Shown here: in pieces, positions 17,317-25,592 of the stretch | Layout of the letters: each line of letters starts with the position of its first letter | How positions within the stretch are numbered: position 1 is the first letter of the stretch | NCBI RefSeq assembly: GCF_038562415.1 | Contig: NZ_JBCFBA010000011.1 | Location: 80,236 to 144,235, forward strand | Source: Solidesulfovibrio sp. | Lineage (GTDB): Bacteria; Desulfobacterota; Desulfovibrionia; Desulfovibrionales; Desulfovibrionaceae | DNA length: 64,000 nt | Direction of reading: 5' to 3' | Translations under genes and position numbers: made by a program | Notes under the pieces: model-generated | Told to the model about the DNA's origin: nothing | Seen by the model: the letters and a program-made list of their open reading frames with translations, nothing else | Database searches by the model: none

Positions 17317-19161
17317 ATGCACGTCGACGACACGATTTCCCTTAGCCGGATCGCCAGGACCGGCAACCGGCGCGCCGGGCCGCTCCTGGCCGGCCTGGCC
17401 TGTCTGGCCGCCCTGTGCGCTTGGCTCTGGCCGGGGACGGCCCGGGCTTCCTGGCTGATCGACCAGGCCCGCCTGCACGCCTCGGCCCACGGGAGCCTGG
17501 GCTGCGCCGGCTGCCACGGCGACATCGTCCCCGGTGCCGGCCATCCCGACCCGGCCGATGTCACCAAGCCCCTGGCCGCCTTTTTTCGGGCCGACCAGTG
17601 CCTGGGCTGCCACGCCGACGTCGGCGGCGACCTGGAAAAGGGCGTCCACGGCGGCAAGCCCCTGGAAGCCGGCCGGGACTACGGCCTGTGCATCGGCTGC
17701 CACGACCCGCACACGCAACTGGCCTCCAAGCTCCCGGCCGGTTTCGACCCGGCCAAGCCCGTGACGGCCCAGTGCGGCGCCTGCCACGAAAAACGCCGGG
17801 AGCTGCCCGCCCCGGCCAAGGACGACGCGGCCTGCCTGTCCTGCCACCGGCAGATGGCGCCAAGCGAACCCGGCCGCCGCGAGGCCGTGGACACGCTGTG
17901 CCTCGGCTGCCACGGCGCCAAGGCGGTCCGGGGCGCACCGGCCGTACCGGCTGGCCTCGACATGCCCGTCCTCGACAAGGCCGCCCAGGCCGCCGCCACG
18001 CACAAGACGTTGTCGTGCCTGGACTGCCACGTGGACGGCGCCCGCTTTCCCCACGACCGGCAGCAACGCGCCGCCTGCGCCACCTGCCACGCCCGCCACG
18101 ACGAGAAGACGATCCACGACGCCCACCAAAGCGTCACGTGCGAGGCCTGCCACCTCTCCGGGACGACGCCCGTCAAGGACGCGGCCACGGGGACGATCGT
18201 CGCCAGGCGCGACAAGGCCCCCGCACCGCTGGCCGTGCATGCCATGACGCTGCCCGCCGGCGAAGCCTCCTGCCGCCGCTGCCACGTCCCGGGCAACGCC
18301 CTCGGCGCGGCGGCCATGGTCCTGCCGGCCAAGGGCGTCATCTGCCTGCCCTGTCACGCCGCCACCTTCTCCGTGGCCGACACCACGAGCCGGCTGTCGC
18401 TGCTGGTCTTCGCCGGCGGCATGGCCGTCCTGGCCGCCTTCTGGTTCTCGGGCGCGGGCCTTGGCGCCCGGTCCGAAACCGGACACGGCGGGGACAGCAC
18501 CGGGGCCGGGCATGGCGGGCACGGCGCCCGGTCCATCGACTGGGCGCGGCTGGGCGACACGATCCTCTACGACATCTTCCTGCAACGCCGGCTCTACCGG
18601 CAATCGCGATCGCGCTGGGCCATCCACGCCCTGATCTTCTACCCCTTCGTGCTGCGCTTCCTGTGGGGCCTGGCCGGCCTGCTCGGGTCGCTCTGGACTC
18701 CCCGGGCCGGGTGGCCGTGGATGCTCCTGGACAAGAACAACCCCGTGGGCGCCTTGGTGTTCGACGCAAGCGGCCTGGCGCTTTTGGCCGGCCTTATCCT
18801 GGCCGGCGTGTCCTGGCGGCGCCGCCGGGACGGCGAGGCGCCGGTGACCGGCCTGCCCGGCCGCGACTGGCCGGCCCTGGTTCTGCTTGGCGCCCTGGTG
18901 CTCGTCGGCTTCGTCCTGGAAGGGATGCGCATCGCCATGACCGGCTGGCCGGCCGGCTCGGGCTGGGCCTTCCTGGGCTACGCCCTGTCTCGGGCCTTCG
19001 CCGCCGACCCGGCCGGCCTGACCGGGCCGTACGGCTACGTCTGGTACGCTCACGCCATCCTGACCGGGCTGGTGGTGGCCTACCTGCCCGCCAGCCAGTT
19101 GCGCCACGCCCTGACCGCGCCCCTGGCCCTGCTGGCGCGGGCTCTCGGCAAGGAACAATAA
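17317..19161 (+). CDS. Eleven-heme cytochrome c fused to a NarI-like membrane cytochrome b domain
   Basis: The 614-residue product starts with an N-terminal hydrophobic export signal (about 21-45). It continues with a periplasmic region containing eleven CXXCH heme motifs (CAGCH, CLGCH, CIGCH, CGACH, CLSCH, CLGCH, CLDCH, CATCH, CEACH, CRRCH, CLPCH) up to about residue 350. Five predicted membrane helices follow (starting near 358, 435, 470, 525 and 575), and the last four resemble the NarI/DsrM/HdrE-type b-heme domain. Such proteins move electrons between the quinone pool or cytoplasmic iron-sulfur partners and periplasmic cytochromes. The next genes encode a lipoyl protein and a DsrK-like protein, giving a DsrMJK-like layout with c and b parts in one chain. 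Its exact partner is unproven. Confidence 0.85.
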   Translation: MHVDDTISLSRIARTGNRRAGPLLAGLACLAALCAWLWPGTARASWLIDQARLHASAHGSLGCAGCHGDIVPGAGHPDPADVTKPLAAFFRADQCLGCHADVGGDLEKGVHGGKPLEAGRDYGLCIGCHDPHTQLASKLPAGFDPAKPVTAQCGACHEKRRELPAPAKDDAACLSCHRQMAPSEPGRREAVDTLCLGCHGAKAVRGAPAVPAGLDMPVLDKAAQAAATHKTLSCLDCHVDGARFPHDRQQRAACATCHARHDEKTIHDAHQSVTCEACHLSGTTPVKDAATGTIVARRDKAPAPLAVHAMTLPAGEASCRRCHVPGNALGAAAMVLPAKGVICLPCHAATFSVADTTSRLSLLVFAGGMAVLAAFWFSGAGLGARSETGHGGDSTGAGHGGHGARSIDWARLGDTILYDIFLQRRLYRQSRSRWAIHALIFYPFVLRFLWGLAGLLGSLWTPRAGWPWMLLDKNNPVGALVFDASGLALLAGLILAGVSWRRRRDGEAPVTGLPGRDWPALVLLGALVLVGFVLEGMRIAMTGWPAGSGWAFLGYALSRAFAADPAGLTGPYGYVWYAHAILTGLVVAYLPASQLRHALTAPLALLARALGKEQ

Positions 19162-19246
19162 ACGACGCGCCCGCGCGCCGCCCTGTCGCGGCAGCGGGCG
19201 CCCAACCGACAACCGCCAAGGCCACGCGCCGCCAAGGAGACCGCAT

Positions 19247-19672
19247 ATGGACATCGCCGGCTACAACATGCCCGAGGATCTCTACTACGACACCTACCAC
19301 TTCTGGACCCGCGTCGACGGCGACCTGCTCGTCATGGGCATGGACGACTTCGCCGAGAAGCTGGCCGGCCAGATCGTGTTCGTGCAGCTGCCCTTCGAGG
19401 GCAAGGCCGTGGTGGCCGGCAAGAAGTTCGCCAAGATCGAATCCGGCAAGTGGCTCGGCACGGTCTACGGCCCGGTGGACGGCGAGATCGTCGGCGTCAA
19501 CCAGGACCTGGAGTCCAACCCGGCCCTGATCAACCAGGACTGCTACGGCGCCGGCTGGATGTACCGGATTCGGCCCAAGGACCCGGGGCAACTGAGCCGG
19601 CTCATCCACGGCGGCCGGGACGTCCTCGAACCTTGGCTTGCCGCGGACATCAAGAAATTCAAGCAGGACTAG
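19247..19672 (+). CDS. Lipoyl carrier protein, GcvH/LbpA-like
   Basis: This 141-residue H-protein homologue has its lipoylation site at K68 in KIESGKWLG, followed by VYGPVDGEIVGVNQDLESNPALINQD and GWMYRIRP, both typical of the fold. The site context ESGKW differs from the ESVKA of standard glycine-cleavage H proteins, and no gcvT or gcvP lies in the window. H-like lipoyl proteins (LbpA) outside glycine cleavage are known from heterodisulfide-reductase-like sulfur oxidation systems. Here the gene is one base upstream of a DsrK/HdrD-like gene and just before a LplA/LipT/LipS-type set, the same company LbpA keeps. I infer an electron- or substrate-carrying role, not glycine cleavage. Confidence 0.82.
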   Translation: MDIAGYNMPEDLYYDTYHFWTRVDGDLLVMGMDDFAEKLAGQIVFVQLPFEGKAVVAGKKFAKIESGKWLGTVYGPVDGEIVGVNQDLESNPALINQDCYGAGWMYRIRPKDPGQLSRLIHGGRDVLEPWLAADIKKFKQD

Positions 19673-19673
19673 C

Positions 19674-20861
19674 ATGCGTCAGACAGCCTTTCCCCTTGCC
19701 CGACGCCTGGACATGGCGGCTTGCGCCTCCTGCCGGCTGTGCGTCGACGTCTGTCCGGCCGTGGCCGCGACCCGGGACGGCTCCCTGTCGGCCCTTGGGC
19801 GCATGAAGGGCCTTAGGGACCTGCTGCGGCGCCGGGGCGGCCTGTGGCGCAGGCTGTTGCGCCTGCCCGAGCCCACGCCCGAGGAACTCAAGGCCTTCGG
19901 CGCCTCGGTCTTTCGCTGCTCGCTGTGCGGCGGTTGCCAGGAGGTCTGCCCCCTGGGCATCCAGCTCAAGGAGCTGTGGCTGTCGCTACGGGAAGAACTC
20001 GTGCGCACGGGCAACAACCCCAAAAAAATCGAGATGATCCGCGACAACCTCGAAGAGAGCCGCAACGTCTTCGCCGAGGACAACGCCGAACGGGCCGACT
20101 GGGTCGACGACATGCGCGATCCGCCGGACGACGGTTTCCAAAAGGACACGGCCGAGGTGGTCTTTTTCACGGGCTGCGTGGGGGCCTATTTCCCCCTGGC
20201 CCAGAAGATCCCCGTGGCCTTGTGCGAGATCTTCCAGGCAAGCGGCGTGGACTTCACCCTGCTTGGGGCCGACGAATGGTGCTGCGGCTTTCCGCTGGTC
20301 GGCGCCGGGCTTGGGGAAGGGCTGCCGGCGTTCATCGAGCACAACGTGGCGGCCGTGGCGGCCAAGGGCGCACGCCAAGTCGTCTTCACCTGCCCGTCCT
20401 GCTACCAGATCTGGCGCGAGGCCTATCCCCAGCGCTTCGAGCTTTACCACGCCTCGCAGTTTCTGACCGACCTGGTGGCCGCCGGCAAGGTGCCGCTCAA
20501 ACCCCTGGAGATGACCGTGACCTATCACGACCCCTGCGACCTGGGGCGCGGGGCGCGGGTTTTCGACGCCCCGCGCGATGTCCTTCGGGCCATCCCGGGG
20601 CTGACCCTGGTGGAGATGGGCCACAACCGCGAAAACTGCCTGTGCTGCGGCGGCGGCGGCAACCTGGAGATGCTCGACGCCGAACTGTCCGCGGCCATGG
20701 CCAAGCGCAAGGTCGAGGAGGCCGTGGCCACGGGGGCGCAGGCCGTGGTCACCACCTGCCAGCAATGCGTGCGCACCATGACCACCTATGCCCGGCGCAA
20801 CAAGGTGGCCATCGAGGTGCTGGACCTGACCCAACTGGTGCGGCGGGCCCTGGCCGGCTAG
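19674..20861 (+). CDS. DsrK/HdrD-like iron-sulfur protein with two CCG domains
   Basis: The 395-residue cytoplasmic protein has two ferredoxin-type cluster motifs near the N-terminus (CASCRLCVDVCP and CSLCGGCQEVCP). Two cysteine-rich CCG domains follow: the first with TGCVGAY, WCCGFP and CPSC, the second with DPCDLGR, NCLCCGGGGN and TTCQQC. This is the architecture of HdrD, DsrK, TmcB and GlpC, whose CCG domains can hold a non-cubane cluster that acts on disulfides. The gene starts 1 base after the lipoyl-protein stop, implying translational coupling. A dihydrolipoyl/lipoyl disulfide on that protein is the obvious candidate substrate, with electrons passing to the adjacent membrane cytochrome. 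Confidence 0.82.
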   Translation: MRQTAFPLARRLDMAACASCRLCVDVCPAVAATRDGSLSALGRMKGLRDLLRRRGGLWRRLLRLPEPTPEELKAFGASVFRCSLCGGCQEVCPLGIQLKELWLSLREELVRTGNNPKKIEMIRDNLEESRNVFAEDNAERADWVDDMRDPPDDGFQKDTAEVVFFTGCVGAYFPLAQKIPVALCEIFQASGVDFTLLGADEWCCGFPLVGAGLGEGLPAFIEHNVAAVAAKGARQVVFTCPSCYQIWREAYPQRFELYHASQFLTDLVAAGKVPLKPLEMTVTYHDPCDLGRGARVFDAPRDVLRAIPGLTLVEMGHNRENCLCCGGGGNLEMLDAELSAAMAKRKVEEAVATGAQAVVTTCQQCVRTMTTYARRNKVAIEVLDLTQLVRRALAG

Positions 20862-20888
20862 CCCGCCGGCCGGGCGCGGAGGATAATC

Positions 20889-22454
20889 ATGCGGACATGG
20901 CGACTGCTGGATTTGCCGCCCCTGACGGCGGCGGAGAACATGGCCCTGGACGAGGTGCTGCTGGAGCTCAAGGGCGAGGGGGCGGACGTGCCCAACACCC
21001 TGCGGTTTCTGCAATTTTCACCCCGGGCCGTGCTGGTCGGCTTCCACCAGTCGGTGGCCGAGGAGGTCCGGGTGTCCTACTGCCGGGACAACGGCATCGA
21101 CATCAACCGCCGCATCACCGGCGGCGGGGGCCTGTTGTTCGACGAGAGCCAGATCGGCTGGGAAATCATCTGCGACAAGGCCTTCTTCGACCTGGTGGTG
21201 CCCACGGACCGGTTGTTTCGCGAATTGTGCCGGCCCGTGGTCGCGGCCTTGCGGGCCATGGGCATCGACGCCCGGTTCCGCCCCCGAAACGACATCGAGG
21301 TGGCCGGCCGCAAGCTCTCGGGCACGGGCGGCACCGACCACGAGGGGGCCTTCCTCTTCCAGGGAACGCTGCTGACCGACTTCGACGTCGAAACCATGCT
21401 CAAAAGCCTGCGCATCCCGGTGGAAAAGCTCAAGGCCAAGGAGATCGACTCGGTTAAAAAGCGCGTGACCTGCCTGGCCTGGGAACTGGGCCGCGCCCCG
21501 GAGCCGGCCGCGGTCAAGGCCGCCCTGGCCCGGGCCTTCGCCCGCCACCTGGGCGTGCGCCTGGAGCCGGCCGGGCTCACCCCGCAGGAGAAGCGCCTCC
21601 TGGCCGAGCGCCTGCCCTCTTTCCGCTCCAAGGAGTGGATCGACCTGGTCAACCCGAAATACGAGAAGACCGAGGTGGTCCAGGCCGCCTACAAGTCGCC
21701 AAACGGCCTGGCCCGCTTCACCCTGGCCGTCAACCTGCCCCGCAAGGTCCTCAAGAACGTCTTCATCACCGGCGACTTCCTGTCCTTTCCCAGCCGGGCG
21801 CTTTTTGACCTGGAGGCGGCCCTGCGCGGCCTGCCGCTTAACGCCGACGTCCTGTGCGGCGTCATCCACCGCTTTTTCGACGAAGGCCGCATCGCCATCC
21901 CGGGCATGGAGGCCGAGGACCTGTGCAAGCCCGTGCGCCAGGCCCTGGAAAAGGCCGCCATCGCCCGCCACGGCATCCCGCTCGAATACTGCAACCAGAT
22001 CAGCCTGACCAACGGCAGCTTCGACGAGGTCATCGCCCGAAAGCCCTCGGCCCTGCTGCTGCCCTACTGCTCCAAGCTCAAGGACTGCGACCTGCGCTTT
22101 ACCAAGGACTGCCGGGCCTGCGGCGAATGCACCGTGGGCCAGGCCTGGGCCATGGGCCGGGAGCGCAACATGCGAAACGTCTGCGTCACCAGTTTCGAGG
22201 ACCTCATGGCCGAACTGGCCGGCCTGCGCCAGGCCGGGGCCCGGGCGTTCATCGGCTGCTGCTGCCAGCCCTTTTTCACCAAGCACGTGGACGACTTCGC
22301 CAGGGCCGGCCTGCCCGGCATCCTGGTCAACATCGACGACACCACCTGCTACGACCTGAGCCAGGAGGACGAGGCCCACCAAGGCACCTTCGCCAGCCAG
22401 ACCCACCTCAACCTCGGCCTGCTGGCCGCCGTGCTGGACGCGGCCCGGGCCTGA
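20889..22454 (+). CDS. Lipoate-protein ligase (LplA+LplB-type) fused to a DUF116-like domain
   Basis: The 521-residue product has three parts. Residues 1 to about 235 are an LplA catalytic domain (NRRITGGGGLLFDE, then NDIEVAGRKLSGTGGTD with the substrate-binding lysine). About 245-350 is the LplB-type accessory domain (VNLPRKVLKNVFITGDFLSF). About 355-521 resembles DUF116, rich in cysteines (YCSKLKDCDLRF, CRACGEC, FIGCCCQPFF, DDTTCYDLS). LplA/B enzymes attach lipoate or octanoate to carrier lysines. In LipS1/LipS2 pathways a ligase of this type supplies the octanoylated substrate. The Cys-rich tail suggests a metal or cluster site. The neighbours (lipT-like and lipS-like) support the assignment. 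Confidence 0.82.
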   Translation: MRTWRLLDLPPLTAAENMALDEVLLELKGEGADVPNTLRFLQFSPRAVLVGFHQSVAEEVRVSYCRDNGIDINRRITGGGGLLFDESQIGWEIICDKAFFDLVVPTDRLFRELCRPVVAALRAMGIDARFRPRNDIEVAGRKLSGTGGTDHEGAFLFQGTLLTDFDVETMLKSLRIPVEKLKAKEIDSVKKRVTCLAWELGRAPEPAAVKAALARAFARHLGVRLEPAGLTPQEKRLLAERLPSFRSKEWIDLVNPKYEKTEVVQAAYKSPNGLARFTLAVNLPRKVLKNVFITGDFLSFPSRALFDLEAALRGLPLNADVLCGVIHRFFDEGRIAIPGMEAEDLCKPVRQALEKAAIARHGIPLEYCNQISLTNGSFDEVIARKPSALLLPYCSKLKDCDLRFTKDCRACGECTVGQAWAMGRERNMRNVCVTSFEDLMAELAGLRQAGARAFIGCCCQPFFTKHVDDFARAGLPGILVNIDDTTCYDLSQEDEAHQGTFASQTHLNLGLLAAVLDAARA

Positions 22455-22462
22455 GGACCGCC

Positions 22463-23527
22463 ATGGAAACGTTGCGCTGCGACGTGCTGGTGGTGGGGGC
22501 GGGGCCGGCCGGGTCGTGCGCCGCCCGGGAGGCGGCCAAGGCCGGGGCGGACGTCCTCGTGGTCGAGCGCCGCCGCCGGGTGGGCCTGCCCGTGCAGTGC
22601 GCCGAATACATCCCGGCGCCGCTTGTGGGCGAGGCCGGCGTCGGGCGCGGCTACGTCGTCCAGGAAGTGGCCGGCATGCGCACCTGGCTCCAGGGCGGCC
22701 TCATCCAGGAACTGCCCGCCCCGGGGCTCATGATCCGCCGCGACCGCTTCGACCAGGCCCTGGCCGCATCGGCCAGCCAGGCCGGGGCGCGCCTGCTCCT
22801 CGGCACCGCCGCCATCGCCCTGTCCGGCCGGTGCCTTGCGGCCACGGACGCGGGCGGCCGGCAGTTGGCCATCACCGCCAGGGTGGTCGTCGGCGCCGAC
22901 GGCCCCCACTCCCGCATCGGCCGGGCCATCGGCTCGGCCAACCGCCACTGCCTGCCCGCCGTGCAGTTCCGGGTGCGCCTGACGCGGCCGCTGACCCACA
23001 CCGAGGTCTTTTTCGACGACCGCATCCGCGGCGGCTACGCCTGGCTGTTCCCCAAGGGCGAACAGGCCAACCTGGGCCTGGGCATGCTGCGCCCCGGCCC
23101 GGGCCTGCCCGGGATCGTGGCCGTGCTGCGCGCGCTTTGGGCCGAACTGCGGGCCAAGGGCCGCATCGCCGGCGAACCGCTGGGGAGCTGCGCCGGCTGG
23201 ATTCCGGCCGAGGCGCCGCGCCGCGTCGTTGCCGGCGGCGTGCTCCTGGCCGGGGACGCCGCCGGCCATACCCATCCCATAACCGGTGCCGGCATCTTCC
23301 AGGCCGTCCTGGGCGGCAAGATGGCTGGCGCCTGGGCGGCCCGGGCCGCCCTTTCCGGCGATACCGGCCTGCTCGCCGGCTACCAGGACGCATGGGACGA
23401 TTTTTACGGCGAGACCCTGGCCCGGGCCCATGTCCGGCGACAGTTGCTGGAAAGCCGCCCGGGCGATCTGGAATCCGTCATCCGGCGCTGCTGGGTGGGC
23501 TTTCGGGAGTATTATGCGGACGCTTGA
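22463..23527 (+). CDS. Geranylgeranyl-reductase-family flavoprotein, LipT-like
   Basis: The 354-residue FAD protein starts with a GxGxxG motif (VVVGAGPAGSCAAREA, glycines at 12, 14 and 17). It then shows VERRRRVGLPVQCAEYIP, the second FAD motif VVVGADGPHSRIGR, and LLAGDAAGHTHPITGAGIF. This is the geranylgeranyl reductase subgroup of FAD oxidoreductases. A protein of this subgroup, LipT, travels with LipS1/LipS2 genes and is thought to supply electrons for lipoyl synthesis. It lies 8 bases after the ligase gene and overlaps the next radical SAM gene by 14 bases. No isoprenoid or archaeal lipid gene is near, so the LipT role is favoured over lipid reduction. Confidence 0.75.
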   Translation: METLRCDVLVVGAGPAGSCAAREAAKAGADVLVVERRRRVGLPVQCAEYIPAPLVGEAGVGRGYVVQEVAGMRTWLQGGLIQELPAPGLMIRRDRFDQALAASASQAGARLLLGTAAIALSGRCLAATDAGGRQLAITARVVVGADGPHSRIGRAIGSANRHCLPAVQFRVRLTRPLTHTEVFFDDRIRGGYAWLFPKGEQANLGLGMLRPGPGLPGIVAVLRALWAELRAKGRIAGEPLGSCAGWIPAEAPRRVVAGGVLLAGDAAGHTHPITGAGIFQAVLGGKMAGAWAARAALSGDTGLLAGYQDAWDDFYGETLARAHVRRQLLESRPGDLESVIRRCWVGFREYYADA

Positions 23528-24458
23528 AACGCGGCTTGCCCAGGCCCGGGAACTGTCCTTCGCACACCACGGGAAACGCATCGGCTTCCACCTGCCGGGC
23601 ATGTTCACCGTGGGCGCGACCCGGGGCCGCTACCCGGCCGTCTCCATTACCGGCGACGCCTGCGCGCTCACCTGCGACCACTGCCGGGGCAAACTCCTGT
23701 TACCCATGATCAAGGCCATGACCCCGCAGTCCCTGGTGGAGAAATGCCTGGCCCTGGAGGCGGACGGGCATCTGGGCGTGCTTGTCAGCGGCGGCTGCGG
23801 CCCGGACGGCGACCTGCCCTGGGAGGCCTTCCTGCCGGCCCTGGCCGCGGTCAAGGCCACGACGAGGCTCACCGTCTCCGTGCACAGCGGCTTCGTCGAC
23901 CGGGAGACCGCCCGGGGCCTCAAGGCGGCCGGCGTGGACCAGGCACTCGTCGACGTCATCGGCAGCGACGACACCTACCGCGCCGTCTACCACGTGGACG
24001 GCGGGCTCGCCCGCCTGGAGGCGTCGCTGGCCGCCCTGACCGGGGCCGGGCTCCCCGTCATTCCCCATATCGTGTGCGGCCTGCACTACGGCGAGTTGCG
24101 CGGCGAAGCCCGCGCCCTGGACATCGTGGCCGAAATCGACCCGGACCTGGTCGTCATCCTGTCGCTCATGAACCTGCCGGGCACGCCCATGGCGCGCGTG
24201 GCACCGCCGCCGGCCGAAGCCGTGGCCGAGTTGCTCATCGCCGCGCGGCTGCGCCTGCCCCGGGCGCAAATGAGCCTCGGCTGCGCCCGGCCCCGGGGCG
24301 GCGAGCGCCTGGAGACCCTCGCCGTGGCGGCCGGCGTCAACCGCCTGGCCCTGCCCTCGGACGCGGCCCGGCAGCGGGCCGCAGAACTGGGACTGGCCGT
24401 CGACTACCGCCGGACCTGCTGTTCGGTGCGCCACGGCCCGACCGAAAACCCGTGGTGA
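23514..24458 (+). CDS. Radical SAM protein, one half of a LipS1/LipS2-type lipoyl synthase
   Basis: The 314-residue protein has the radical SAM motif C50-x3-C54-x2-C57 (SITGDACALTCDHCRG), VSGGCGPDGDLPW, and the late cysteines in SLGCARPRGGE and TCCSVRHG that could bind an auxiliary cluster. It starts inside the end of the lipT-like gene. In the LipS1/LipS2 pathway two different radical SAM proteins act together to insert sulfur into octanoyl chains, replacing LipA. The next gene is the second member. I cannot say from sequence alone which is S1 and which is S2. Confidence 0.75.
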   Translation: MRTLETRLAQARELSFAHHGKRIGFHLPGMFTVGATRGRYPAVSITGDACALTCDHCRGKLLLPMIKAMTPQSLVEKCLALEADGHLGVLVSGGCGPDGDLPWEAFLPALAAVKATTRLTVSVHSGFVDRETARGLKAAGVDQALVDVIGSDDTYRAVYHVDGGLARLEASLAALTGAGLPVIPHIVCGLHYGELRGEARALDIVAEIDPDLVVILSLMNLPGTPMARVAPPPAEAVAELLIAARLRLPRAQMSLGCARPRGGERLETLAVAAGVNRLALPSDAARQRAAELGLAVDYRRTCCSVRHGPTENPW

Positions 24459-24517
24459 CGGCCGGCCCGGCCGGACCTCGCCCGGACGGGGCCACCGCGC
24501 CCCTGGAGCCAATACCG

Positions 24518-25585
24518 ATGGAACCGCTGGAAGCGTCGCGACACGCCACCCCGAACGATCCCTTGCGGGAAAGCCCGACCTATCTCCGCCTGAGCCTGGC
24601 CGCCGCCATGACCCTGGGCTTCGCTCCGGGGCTCTTCTACCGCGACGCGCGGCTTTCCTGCATCAACCTGCTTTTGACCTACGCCTCGGGCTGCGCCGCC
24701 CGCTGCGCCTACTGCGGCCTGTCCGGCGAGCGGCCGGACGGGGCGGGCGGACAAAGCTTCATCCGCGTCACCTGGCCCACGCATTCCCTGGACGACATCA
24801 CCCAAGCCATCGCCGCGCGCCGGGACCGGGTCAAACGCATCTGCATCTCCATGCTGACCAACCGCCGCTGCGCCCGGGACACGGAAACCGTCTGCCGCCG
24901 GCTGCGCCAACGCTTCGACATCCCGGTGTCGCTGCTCGTCTCGCCCACGGTCATCGACCGCGACGACCTGCTGGCCTTCAAGAAGGCCGGCGCGGACAAG
25001 GTCGGCGTGGCCATCGACCTGGCCACCCCGGAACTCTTCGACCGCTACCGGGGGGCCGGCGTGGGCGGCCCCCACCACTGGGACGCCTATTGGCGCTGCC
25101 TGGGCCAGGCCATCGACATCTTCGGCCGGGGGTTCGCCGGCGCCCATTTCATGGTCGGCCTGGGCGAGACCGAGGCGGACATGTGCGCCGCCATGGCCCG
25201 GGTGCGGGAGATGGGCGGCAACACCCACCTGTTCTCCTTTTTCCCCGAACCGGCCTCGGCCCTGGCCGACCACCCCCAGCCGCCCATGGAACAATACCGC
25301 CGGGTGCAGCTGGCCCGCTACCTCATCGACGCCGGCCGGACCCGGGCCGAGCGCTTCGCCTACGACGAGGCCGGCCGGATCGCGTCCTACGGCCTGCCCG
25401 GGGACGTCATCCAGGCGGTCGTGGCCTCGGGCGAGCCCTTCCGCACCAGCGGCTGCACCGGCTACGACGGTACGGTCGCCTGCAACCGGCCCTACGCCAA
25501 TTCGCGGCCGGGGCCGGACATCCGCAACTACCCCTTCAAGCCCGACCGCAACGACATCCGACGCATCCGCCGGCAGATGAGGTAG
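24518..25585 (+). CDS. Radical SAM protein, second half of a LipS1/LipS2-type lipoyl synthase
   Basis: The 355-residue protein resembles biotin synthase-like radical SAM enzymes, with C59-x3-C63-x2-C66 in YASGCAARCAYCGL, ICISMLTNRRC, HFMVGLGETEADM and FSFFPEPASAL. C-terminal cysteines in RTSGCTGYDGTVACNRP may hold a second cluster, as expected for a sulfur-inserting enzyme. It follows the other radical SAM gene by 59 bases and precedes the Thi4-like gene by 7. It is not BioB: the biotin pathway is absent and the sequence around the cluster differs. The pairing with an LplA/B ligase and LipT-like protein argues for lipoyl synthesis. Confidence 0.75.
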   Translation: MEPLEASRHATPNDPLRESPTYLRLSLAAAMTLGFAPGLFYRDARLSCINLLLTYASGCAARCAYCGLSGERPDGAGGQSFIRVTWPTHSLDDITQAIAARRDRVKRICISMLTNRRCARDTETVCRRLRQRFDIPVSLLVSPTVIDRDDLLAFKKAGADKVGVAIDLATPELFDRYRGAGVGGPHHWDAYWRCLGQAIDIFGRGFAGAHFMVGLGETEADMCAAMARVREMGGNTHLFSFFPEPASALADHPQPPMEQYRRVQLARYLIDAGRTRAERFAYDEAGRIASYGLPGDVIQAVVASGEPFRTSGCTGYDGTVACNRPYANSRPGPDIRNYPFKPDRNDIRRIRRQMR

Positions 25586-25592
25586 GCCCGCC

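Noticed and set aside
15925..19254. Minus-strand open frame of 1109 codons opposite lipB-lipA and the cytochrome gene
   Set aside because: Gly/Gln/Ala/Arg-rich low-complexity translation typical of the antisense of GC-rich genes; the plus strand holds clear domain motifs throughout.
19247..19672. Standard glycine-cleavage H protein
   Set aside because: Lipoyl-site context ESGKW is atypical and no gcvT or gcvP gene is in the window; neighbours are CCG, cytochrome and lipoate-assembly genes.
24518..25585. Biotin synthase
   Set aside because: Biotin synthase-like fold, but no biotin genes nearby, and the linkage to lipoate ligase, LipT-like and another radical SAM gene fits LipS1/LipS2 better.
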